From NCBI GenBank assembly GCA_005408345.1, contig SEMN01000102.1, positions 372,001 to 436,000 on the forward strand: DNA of 64,000 nucleotides, given 5' to 3'. The position numbers were made by a program, and so were the translations under genes. The DNA is from Macquaria australasica. Taxonomy: Eukaryota; Chordata; Actinopteri; Centrarchiformes; Percichthyidae. Below the pieces are notes generated by a model. That model worked only from the letters and a program-made list of their open reading frames with translations, made no database searches and was not told the DNA's origin. This document shows positions 46,073-55,152 of the stretch, one piece after another; the stretch's first letter is position 1, and each line of letters opens with the position of its first letter.

Positions 46073-47153
46073 TGATGCTGGCAAAGTTTGACAGTCTATT
46101 TCTTGTATCTATTCCCCCACTGCCCCTCCGCACTTCAGGTAAACTTTGAATCAATTATGTCATTTAAAAAAGAAAAAAGTAAAATAAGTTTACTAAAGAT
46201 AAAAGTGAGAAAGAAAACCAACATAATTCTTACAAAAGACAGACTGTTGTGAACCAGCTTGCTAGCAGTCTTTCAGAAGGGTTTAACATTGGTGTGTAGT
46301 GTGGCTACATAATACTAGTTAGCTTGCTGATAAATGGAGCAGCATTGGCTTCAGTTTGAAAAACAGACAGTGGATCAGCTCATGTTACTGAGGATGTCAG
46401 ACTAGGTGATCTCATACAAGTCATTTTAAGCAGTCATTTGTAGCACTTTATATTGAAAAGAGGTTTGCAACACTAACATTAAGTAGTGTGTTTTTTCACT
46501 ATCATACAATATTATACAATTTTAAGATGCTTGTAATGTATAATGTTTCTCAAGTAATCACCTGAACTAAAATATCAGTTCTACTTTTGTGTTAACAAAC
46601 ATCACTGATGCAGATGAACCTTCAGCAGCGTCAGAAAAGTTCAATATCACAAATTGAGTCATTCATTAACATCTATGTATTAAAGCCAGTCAATCAAGTT
46701 CCCAAAAGTTTAATTATACTACTTTTATATTACAACAGAATGTGCTAGCACGTCACCTTCTGCAAATAAAACATGATCCCAGTGAAGTTTTAAAAGAGGA
46801 AGAAGGCCCACTGAGGCTGCACATGTACGGGTCCCAGATTGTTGTGCTTTCACCACTGCTCTGTACAGATGTCTTCATAACTACTTGCTATATAATCAGA
46901 ATAATTCCAGTGTCAGTGCTGAGCTTGATCCTCATGCTGCTCTTGAATCCAGGCTTTTCAAGAAGTCCCATATCACAGGAAAAAAATGCCCGCACACTGA
47001 CAAGAAGAAGCTCTTCAGATGCAAAAAAGAATGTACAACTGGTGTCAAAAAACATTTCGGTCGTAGGATCATCATCAGCCCAACTGCAGACATGGAATTC
47101 TAGAGATTTACCAGGTCGGTAACTCCATAGTTTAACCCCCGTATTTATCATCT
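46073..47153. other. Non-coding DNA with one unexplained open frame
   Basis: The plus-strand frame at 46742-47122 (126 codons) overlaps frames in two other registers, so a low-stop region is more likely than a gene. No domain is visible. Confidence 0.35.
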
Positions 47154-47472
47154 AAAAGCAGAATATAAACATAAATTGTTTATAACACATTGGAATTTAG
47201 TTATAAGCAGATATATGGTTGTTTTAAAGGTTTGATTAATGTACAATATGTTCAACAACTATAATTTCACCTATAAAGACATAGCACAACTGTGTTATAT
47301 TAACATTCATTATCTGTTTATATACCAGCATCCAGTTATGGATGCTTCACAATAAACACTTAAAAAGGCCTCATATCTCCTTACAACTACATTATAGTGG
47401 GTTAAAACAATTTCTTAAATGTTTATACACTGCTTACAAATGCTAAATAAAGAAATTAAAAAGTATTACCAA
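47154..47472 (+). mobile_element. GGTAACACTT-type MITE, left end missing
   Basis: The right end AAATTAAAAAGTATTACC is the inverted GGTAATACTT terminus. ACAACTACATTATAGTGGGT and TTTATAACACATTGGAATTT parallel the copy at 15554-16322. The first 40 or so bases of the left end are missing. Confidence 0.55.
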
Positions 47473-47969
47473 AAAGTCACATTTTGTTCATGTAATAAAT
47501 TATTTTTTGCATTTGAAAAGACTCTTCTACTTTTATTAACAATATGGTACAGCTTATAGTAGAAAGGAGGCTTGTTTGTCAGAAATTAACCAGATTGTCC
47601 ATGCAACCAGCAGACCAGCAGTATTATTGCACTTGTAAACTGTGGTAATGAGAAAATAGGCCAAAATCTTTTCCAACCTCCAATGAAAGAGGATTGATAT
47701 CTTTGTAGATGTTCTGTGCTGTGGACGCTCCTAAAGGGGATTTTCTTTAGCAGCAAGTGAGTCCTGGTTATGTTTTCTCTTTGAAAAAGACACATCCTTT
47801 CTAAAGAGGAAGGAAAAAACATTTCACTTTTCAATTACCCCCAGCTCCTTCACCTTTCCCATCCTCCCCAGGTCTAGTTTCCAAGGAGAGGAGAAAAAGA
47901 GAAGGGATGCTTTTCACTTGCATGGCAGCACCCCTCCCTCTCATTCTTCTCCTATCATTCCGGCTACCA
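47473..47969. other. Non-coding DNA, nothing identified
   Basis: No feature could be supported. Confidence 0.4.
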
Positions 47970-48265
47970 CTTTTATGCATGAAACAGAGAAGAAGATTGA
48001 AAGCATTCACTGGCCATTCAGAAAATGAAGAAAGGAGATCCTCAGAGCTTTATTAGATATGAAGATCTACAATAAAAATCAATTTCTGGCCTCTTTATGC
48101 AGTTTAAATGACAAAGCCTCAACCCATTCAGCCATTGTGTGCAGGAAAGTAATTCTGCAGCACCGGCCGAGACAAGAGCGCCGTATACTTTCTGACCTGC
48201 GATTGCAGATTCTAATATGATACAGACCTACTGAGATAATAGGAGGCACTTAATATCATCTGTTG
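47970..48265. promoter_or_regulatory. Candidate conserved regulatory block
   Basis: A repeat-free block with AGCTTTATTAGATATGAAG, CAATAAAAATCAATTTCTGG and ATGCAGTTTAAATGACAAAG. Inference from composition. Confidence 0.3.
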
Positions 48266-48924
48266 AGAAGAAAAAAAAAAGTTATCTCATATCTTTTGGT
48301 AGATAGATGGATAGGGGATGAGGTTTAAACCATTTCATGGGCAGAATACTAAACAGGCTGAGATGGACAGCTGAGCATTTCACTCTCAAAAGTGCTCTCA
48401 AATGTAAAAGTCAGTAATTCTAAGCAAGGCCGTACACGCAAGTAGGTGGTTAGTCCAGTTAAAAACAAAAATGAGGAATGGTCAGAATATTTTATGGCAT
48501 TTTGACAGTGTTGATCTTGGACAATATTATAGACTAAACTAAAATGCAAAATCTTCCATTCTTATGTTGACTCAATACATTCCTTTTTCTTAGGAACGTG
48601 TTTTAATGTCACTTTGATGTAGAAAACTATCAAAAGCTTTAACAACTGACAGAAAAAAAGGACAAAATGTCAAGTTGCATAGGCAGGTACATGCACGAAG
48701 GCTCTTATTGTGAAGCAGCTGTAAACAGGCGATGTACACCTAAGTGTCCAGTTAGCTATTAGGCTGAAGAGGTTAAAAACTCCAGCAACACTGGTAGGAA
48801 CATTTAAATAGGATATGCATTTACTCATAGATGATCCATGTGTGAATGCCCCATTGGCAGTAAGTTGTTATTGAAGGCCCACGCATCTTGTTTCCAGATC
48901 GCATTGCATTCACAGCTGAAAGGA
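48266..48924. other. Non-coding DNA, nothing identified
   Basis: No feature could be supported. Confidence 0.4.
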
Positions 48925-49090
48925 CTAGTTGATTCATCAATCAGTTGAATGACAGAAAATTCATCGGCTTACTTGATTAAATAATTTTTCTTTTTCGTCT
49001 TTATCATCTTAAACTGAGTGGGTTTTTAACTGTCGGAAAAGAAAAAAAACTTTTTGAAAATTTCACTCTGGGAGTCTGAACGGACTTATA
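48925..49090 (-). mobile_element. AGGGCTGCA-family MITE fragment
   Basis: CTAGTTGATTCATCAATCAG, GACAGAAAATTCATCGGC and GAGTGGGTTTTTAACTGTCG match part of the family in reverse. Confidence 0.45.
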
Positions 49091-49099
49091 CTGTCTCGT

Positions 49100-49620
49100 A
49101 GCACTGGCCGATATAGCTGAAAAATGTATCACGATAAAATGTTTCATTTCAGTACATATTGATAATTACTGATATTTTTTATTGGCGTATTTTTAATAAA
49201 GAGCAGGAGAAAAAAGGTTAAATTTAACCGCTTTATTTTGAATTTAACCACCTTACTTTGAATTTCCCATACTGGCAAGCTGACCTGTCCATTTTTATCA
49301 ACAATGTCCTCCTCACCGTCTACTCATTTTCTCGCTCCACGCTCCATGCTGTTGGTGGTGTCACATGTCGATGGTGCAGCCGAACTACACACCTGTTAAA
49401 TGATATTTCTGTTTGCATGTCACTCGTAGCACACTCCATTATCAAGGGATATGATAGGCTGTTTATGAGCCAGGGCGTATTCGTTATGGTGGTTTGCGTT
49501 TAATCCATTCAAGTGAAACTATTGAACATTCTATCCAACAATTTTCTTATTGCTATTGATGAAGAGTTTATCGCCGGTGCATATCGCTATCGTTTTATTG
49601 CCGAGGACTACTATCTTGGC
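49100..49620. mobile_element. GGGCGATATGG-type element, decayed
   Basis: Left part GCACTGGCCGATATAGCTGA followed by TATCACGATAAAATGTTTCA, and right part CATATCGCTATCGTTTTATT, are the two ends of a common teleost element whose other trace is at 17413. The interior has CGCTCCACGCTCCATGCTG and no transposase. The frame at 49258-49503 is element sequence. Confidence 0.5.
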
Positions 49621-51776
49621 ACCAGTCAACAGCAGTGAATTAGACATGGAATAGCTGTACTGTAGTAGCATAGAAAATGGGGGACAACCTTATAGCTGTC
49701 TTTCTGCAATGAACCGTTGCAGATGTACAGAAAGTTCTTTTTGTACGTGGGTATTTCTCAGCATTCGTGTTCAACATTTGTATCCATTTTGTACACCTAA
49801 ACATTAGGTTAAATGCAATGGGTGAACAAAACCCAGTAACTAATCATAAAGAGCCTCTGTATGTTTACCAGTCGACCCTTCACCTGGACAGGACGCTCAA
49901 CAGGACGAACAGTGAGACATCCATGTTAGGCCTCTCTGTGTTTTAAGAGATCTGTGCTGAGGTGAATCCTCTTATCAGCTGTTAGACAATATGTTATATA
50001 TAATGTTTGATAATAACAGTAATTTGATAGGAGGGAACAGCCAGTGCTGCCGTACCACAAAGGTTATGTGTTTGAACTGAAGATGAAATTACAGTCAAGG
50101 CTGAGCTCACGTTAGCTGCAGAGGAGTCCAGAGAAAGGTTTCTGCAGGAAACCAGAGGAGCTTTTCAGATTAAAGTACGTGTTGCTTCCCTCTTCTCCCA
50201 GATGTCTGTGATACTGAAGTGCAGTCCTTCTATTCACGTCATCCTGAACTTCAGCAATATTTCTCTGCTATGTGAACACAGTAAAGAATCACAGCTGTCC
50301 TTTCTGCGTTCTGGATGATGAGTTGTTGAGTTAGACCTTCCTACATGGGACCTGAACTCTGGTGTTCCTCTGTTTCAAGAAACTCTCGTAATCGATGACG
50401 TGATGGAGAAAACTCAACAAGATAAATGATCCATGTTGCTGTAATGAAAAGGACCTCTTTTTTTCTTTTTTTTTAGCGGCCACGCTTTCATTCTTCTCTG
50501 ATGGAGACATGGATGAATGGGATGAGTGTGCCACATCTCCAGGGGCAGGGAGATAAATATTAGGCCTGACTTCTCCTCCGCAATGTCTGGTTACCAGCTG
50601 AAAAGCAATTGTTTCACTACGTCGTCTTGACTCCAAGACATGTGCTATTTCAAATTAAACCTTCAAGGTCCCAAAGTCATTTATTTGTGTCAAAATGGGC
50701 GCAGAATGGAATTCTGAGAAACAACAATAAATTCACTGTGGATGTAAGAAATCACAATAAATTCTCACTGTCTTAGCAGCGAGTGTTGTTTGCTTGTGGA
50801 GCAGAATAATATCCAGGATGCAGCTCTCCATTCAAGGCCTTAAAATGTGGAACTAATCTCTCTAAAAAGACTACTATTTGGCTTTATTGTTTTTTTCGTT
50901 CAGCCTTCCCCAAGTGTTAGCTACACTAACGTGTGTCCATGGGGAAAGTCATTGAATATGAGTAGCCTTCTCCACCTCCAGTACTATGAGAGTGTAAGTG
51001 GATCCTGATTCACTGATAGCACAGAGAAGCCTCCTTGAGTGTTTGCAAAGTGTGGACCTTCAGAAGAACAGCTTTGCCAAAAATCCTCTTGTGGCCCCAG
51101 AGACCGCAGCACAGTGCTCAGTGAAAACAAAGATGTTATAAGCTAGCTTAGCTATTATCGCGCCTTTGCACTACATCTCCCCTGACACTGCATTCAAATC
51201 AGTCTCTATTTATTTGGGGTTTTATTTATTTATTACCCCATTTTCTCCCTTTTTCCGAGGCAAAAAATGACTAAAAGGATTATTTGTGGAATAACTAAAA
51301 TAATTAGCAATGCTTGTGCCTCTTTAATTCAGGGGAACTGAGTTGTATTTTCCCAGCATTAGCGTTAGCATACTGTAATTTAGATTGAGAGGCACAAAGG
51401 CTTGTGAGTCTATGAAATTGACAAAAGGGCAGAAAAGGAGAAGAGGCAGAAAGACTACAGTACATCGATCACAAACGGACTTTATAGTAAATTACAAGAA
51501 GCAAAAAGGGCTGATAATTATCTGTATAAGCATGAAAGGAATATTCATTTCCCAATATAGGGTATTTAGTGTATTACAGCATAGACACATTTAATTTGTC
51601 CAAGTTCAGTCCTACACATTTAATTTATTACAACATTTTACAACAACAACATGAATAAACATGCATAAGTAATGTAAGTAGACTTTCGGATCTAAGGTCT
51701 ACTTACAGGGATGACAGGTATTCCCAGGGGTATATTCCTGGATTCATCATTCCAACCCTATGCTAGACGATGGCTT
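49621..51776. other. Non-coding DNA, repeat-poor
   Basis: No gene was seen. A possible unique core lies at 50540-50680 (GTTTCACTACGTCGTCTTGA). Other frames lack domains. Confidence 0.35.
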
Positions 51777-52206
51777 AAGCCCTCTTCGGCCGGGACTAGT
51801 ATTACCTGGGGACTTCTAATAATTTGTAATAACTGGTCGTCTGTGATCTTAATCCCGTGTGAATCTGCCTTGTCTGTAATTTGTAAAGTAAAAATTCCAT
51901 CGCAAATGACCTACCATATTTCGCCAAACACAGAGGTCATGTGGTGATATTAGTCCCGTGCAAATCGGGATCTCTGTGATTAGGGGTCGCGTTTTTATTT
52001 TGCCTGTTTTTCTGCTTAGCAGCTCTTGTTGTTCAGGAAGCCGATGTTACGCAGAGCCTTGACATTATATCCGGGGGATAATTTCGAATAAAATACAGAC
52101 TTCGCTTATCCCGTGCAAATACACCGCACAAAACACAGACGTCGGGGGGTAATTTCTAAATCACATGAGGACCCCTGGTAATACTAGTCCCCTGAGAACA
52201 GGGCTT
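51777..52206. mobile_element. TIR element with four copies of an internal word
   Basis: Inverted arms: AAGCCCTC...GGGACTAGTATTACC (51777-51806 region) against GGTAATACTAGTCC...AGGGCTT (52177-52206 region). Inside, a 16-base word TTAGTCCCGTGCAAAT or a close variant occurs at 51849-51864, 51950-51965, 52105-52120 and, at the edge, 52183-52198. No coding frame of note was seen. I recall the TAATACTAGTCCCGTGC phrase from fish repeats but not its class. Confidence 0.6.
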
Positions 52207-52321
52207 TTGGTATTATACGATTATGCAAAAACCTGGTTTACGTTAAAATTTTTTATTGCCAATGTTTTTTGAATTCTTCCTTTCTACAACATCTACGAAT
52301 GGCAGCATTGACATATTATCA

Positions 52322-52515
52322 CCTTTGAAGTTGATATGGTGAGTTTGTGAACAAACTGTTGCTTATTCACACATCCAGCTGTTATAGAGCAACATTAGCA
52401 GTCATTTGGAGTTGTGTTTCTGGCCACCTGATGAATGGAAGTCCAATATTCACTCTCCTTTAGCTCTGTTTGTGGTCTCTACCAACTCCTCTGCCGTTTG
52501 GCTCTTTTTTCCTGT
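52322..52515 (-). repeat. Dispersed repeat A, minus copy
   Basis: Read on the minus strand: GTTGGTAGAGACCACAAACA, AGCTAAAGGAGAGTGAATAT, CAACTCCAAATGACTGCTAA and ATGTTGCTCT, co-linear with 38090-38335. Confidence 0.65.
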
Positions 52516-52639
52516 GCATGAATGTAATATTAATGAACACCTGAGCAGTGCACTGGTCTGTGAAACTTAGTTTGTTACAGTGTCAATGTCCAAAGACATG
52601 AGAATGTCTTTCTCAGTGCACATAAGCATGAATGGAGTG

Positions 52640-53010
52640 ACGCCTGCGAGCTGCACTGGTATACACAGGTGACATGCCTCACTCTCCACAACCATCTACC
52701 AAACACACCCTCTGCAACTGGCGGTCTATTTAAGCTGCAAAAACTTCCCATCTCTCCCTCTGCCTGTCAATGCTACTGTTGCCCTGCATCAGCATTGGTG
52801 CCTGTTCTTACAGCCCCACCACCACCCCAGCATCCACCTGCGGGCTTCGGCTAGGGGTTTAAGATATTGGCTCATCACTCCCCAATATCTCTATGTGAAC
52901 ATATCTGCGGGGAGTGATGATGTTGGAGCCGAGACACCGAACTCTAACTATGTTCTGCTGCTATAATAAACATTTCTAACATGAGTTGTCTCACTGAAAT
53001 GCCTCCGGGT
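52640..53010 (+). mobile_element. Possible solo LTR or short retroelement
   Basis: In order: a TATA-like TATTTAAG (52727-52734), a C-rich segment, a hairpin region (52863-52920) and AATAAA (52965-52970). This order is what an LTR shows. No TG...CA ends or target duplication were established and no gag or pol lies nearby, so this is tentative. A non-LTR promoter-plus-tail unit is an alternative. Confidence 0.3.
52863..52920 (+). other. Two mutually exclusive hairpins
   Basis: Hairpin 1 pairs TCATCACTCCCC (52872-52883) with GGGGAGTGATGA (52909-52920), 12 perfect pairs. Hairpin 2 pairs GATATTGG (52863-52870) with CCAATATC (52882-52889), 8 perfect pairs. They share bases 52882-52883 and the loop of hairpin 2 is the arm of hairpin 1, so only one can form fully. 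Confidence 0.75.
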
Positions 53011-53245
53011 TACTCCTGGGTTAAAGTGCACATGTCCAACCCTCAAACATAAATATGATCGCACTATTCTCAACAACATTTTTACAGTTTCTTACTTTTT
53101 TGTGTTCCACTATCCTTTGGTGAATATGTTTCCAGGCTTTCATGCCTCCCTTTCTGAAAGGGTATGGACTTAATTTTGTGTCTTTATTATGCAATCTAAA
53201 AATAGGTTTGAGAGCAAAATTGACACTGCAATCAAAAAATGGTTT

Positions 53246-53299
53246 AGTTTTGCTTGCAAATCCAAAAGTTTTGCTTGCGAATCTAAAAGTTTTGCTTCC
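53246..53299 (+). repeat. 21-bp tandem repeat, about 2.6 units
   Basis: Unit AGTTTTGCTTGCAAATCCAAA (53246-53266) is followed by a copy with two changes (53267-53287) and a partial third that merges into the foldback arm. Written unit is the repeat itself; positions are given for the rest. Confidence 0.8.
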
Positions 53300-53484
53300 T
53301 GTTCAGATGAATTCCGTGGGCAAGACCTACGCTGAAAGACGCAAGACACATTTCTATTGGCCAGTCTCGATCGGAGTGACAGCTTGGCAACATCCGCAGT
53401 CAGTTAACGAGAGAGGGTGTTTTGAACTCATGGAGAAGAAGACCGGAGAAACTTAATACGCATTTATGTTTCTTTACACATAAC

Positions 53485-53800
53485 CACCGCCGTTTTAATG
53501 CACAGGCTTACCAGGGCTCAGGCCCCGCAGCCCGATGACGTGAAAGGGCCCACGAGGATCGGGGAAAAAAATTCACAGGGAGAAAAAAAAGCTTGACTTT
53601 GTGTGGTACTCAGTCCCGACTGTTGTGTGTGTGTAAGCGCATATGCGCTCATTATGTGTGAGAGAGATTGATATTGGCCTACAGTGAGTCGACCTTGTAC
53701 CTTTTGGTGACACAAGTTCTGTATCCAGTGTGAAAAATACGGGGGTCCACGCTGTGCCAGCTGTGCGTAATATTACGCACTGGCTGTTGTGTATGTGCAT

Positions 53801-53890
<90 letters not shown>

Positions 53891-53894
53891 TATC
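53485..53894. mobile_element. Insertion in the left foldback arm, with CA/TA microsatellite
   Basis: Its limits are defined by comparison with the intact right arm. It contains CAGGCTTACCAGGGCTCAGG and AGGGCCCACGAGGATCGGGG, a palindromic GTGCGTAATATTACGCAC, and a compound microsatellite at its right end. It could be an independent short element; class unknown. Confidence 0.5.
53799..53890. repeat. Compound (CA)n(TA)n microsatellite
   Basis: About 13 CA units then about 30 TA units, uninterrupted. The TA part could extrude as a cruciform. It explains the frames at 53573-53945. Confidence 0.95.
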
Positions 53895-54297
53895 ACTTCC
53901 GTCTTAGTGATAGCAACAACGTTATGTTTGAGCCGGTGCATGTAGATTGCTTTTGATTAACGATCTGTGCTGTTGTAACGGATTAAACAAATACATATTA
54001 TTTTGTCAGCCTGTAGCTGCTTGCTTAGCTCAGTTAGTTTGTCACAATCTACATGCACCGGCTCAAACATAACATTATTGCTTTCACTAAGACAGAAGTT
54101 ATGTGTAAAGAAACATAAATGCGTATTAAGTTTCTCCGGTCTTCTTCTCCATGAGTTCAAAACACCCTCTCTCGTTAACTGACTGCGGATGTCGCCAAGC
54201 TGTCACTCCGATCGAGACTGGCCAATAGAAACGTGTCTTGTGTCTTTCAGCGTAGGTCCTGCCCATGGAATTCAGCTGAACCGGAAGACACTGAACC

Positions 54298-54465
54298 CTA
54301 AGCTGCTCCTGATGGAGGCCAGAACCTTGCCATGCCAGCTCCATCGCGATGTGTGTGTGAATGTGTGTGTGAATGGGAGACCAATCTGTAAAAGCGCTTT
54401 GGGAACCATTAAGGTTGAAAAGTGCTATATAAGTGAAGTCCATTTACCATTTACCATAATATACC
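54298..54465 (+). mobile_element. SINE/LINE-type 3' tail
   Basis: GTGTGTGAATGTGTGTGTGA, AAAGCGCTTTGGGAACC, AAGTGCTATATAAGTGAAGT and terminal CCATTTACCATTTACCATAA are the classic end of a widespread fish retroelement, with a short tandem terminus. It abuts the right arm of the foldback element. Confidence 0.65.
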
Positions 54466-54684
54466 TGGTCATGTTAGATTGTTCCCACACTGTGGTACAA
54501 CAGCTCACCTGGGCCTTCCACAGCAGGGATCCTTCTGGGCACATTACTGGGTCCTGGCACACATCTCCCCTCCCTACAAAACAAAAGTGTTCTGATTGTC
54601 TTTACTGCCTCTTCTTCACCGCCAGCAGCAAACTGGTCTACTATGGTGGCATATCACTGCCAAAATCCGCGCTTTCACAGCACT

Positions 54685-54742
54685 CGCGCGAGCAATAATT
54701 CTGCTCGCGCGCGCAGCTCTCCTGCTCGCTCGCTCGCTCGCA
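54685..54742. repeat. CG-rich hairpin and (GCTC)n tract
   Basis: CGCGCGAGCA (54685-54694) and TGCTCGCGCG (54702-54711) are perfect inverted arms around a 7-base loop. GCTC tetranucleotides follow at 54724-54741. The CpG density is far above the surrounding AT-rich DNA. Confidence 0.8.
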
Positions 54743-55073
54743 AGTGGATTTTCTTTTTGGCACTAAGTGGGCGGATCCAGTCACCATTGTATCCCTAAAT
54801 ATAATTGGTCACAGTCCTCGTCTTTTAGGATTAGACGTTGTCTTTGTATCGGCTCAAGTACAAAAGAAAGGAAGAAATGGATGTGGAAACACCTCACGTA
54901 AGAGCTTTTTCATTTTACTAGTTTCATAATGCTACATTTACATTTTACTATGAGAGAAACTGTCCTGAATTATTACACTAACCTACCGTTATCTGTAAAT
55001 GTAGCATATGCCATAATTCAAATTGTGGTTTGTAGGCAACGTTATACGTTATATTTTGTCAGTCAGACCTACA
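54743..55073. other. Non-coding DNA, probably repeat-derived
   Basis: GGCACTAAGTGGGCGGATCC suggests a dispersed repeat; not assigned. Confidence 0.35.
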
Positions 55074-55152
55074 GATGTCAGGCTACAGTGCCTGACATCT
55101 TGGCACTGTAGCCTAAGCTACTAGAAGTTGATGATTTCCACCATCAACTTCT
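55074..55152. repeat. Clustered inverted repeats
   Basis: AGGCTACAGTGCC (55080-55092) pairs with GGCACTGTAGCCT (55102-55114). AGAAGTTGATG (55123-55133) pairs with CATCAACTTCT (55142-55152). GATGTCA (55074-55080) also pairs with TGACATC (55093-55099), in competition with the first. Confidence 0.85.

Larger units (their letters stand above)
53297..54297. mobile_element. Long foldback element with nested insertion
   Basis: Left arm 53297-53484 and right arm about 54108-54292 are reverse complements with about six differences in 183 aligned bases by eye (about 97%). A second paired segment follows inside (about 53895-53949 with 54048-54104). The right arm is continuous from one segment to the next, while the left is split by about 410 inserted bases. 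Each outer arm can be read as the same short open frame ending in a TAA after GGAGAAAC. There is no transposase. This fits a non-autonomous foldback/long-TIR DNA transposon. Confidence 0.7.

Noticed and set aside
46742..47122. A 126-codon plus-strand open frame
   Set aside because: It overlaps open frames in two other registers, has no domain or splice context and fits a locally low stop density. A translated search would settle it.
53573..53945. Frames rich in Tyr-Ile on both strands
   Set aside because: They are produced by the CA/TA microsatellite.
54189..54698. A 169-codon plus-strand open frame, the longest in the window
   Set aside because: It runs through the foldback arm and the SINE-like tail, so it is translated repeat sequence.
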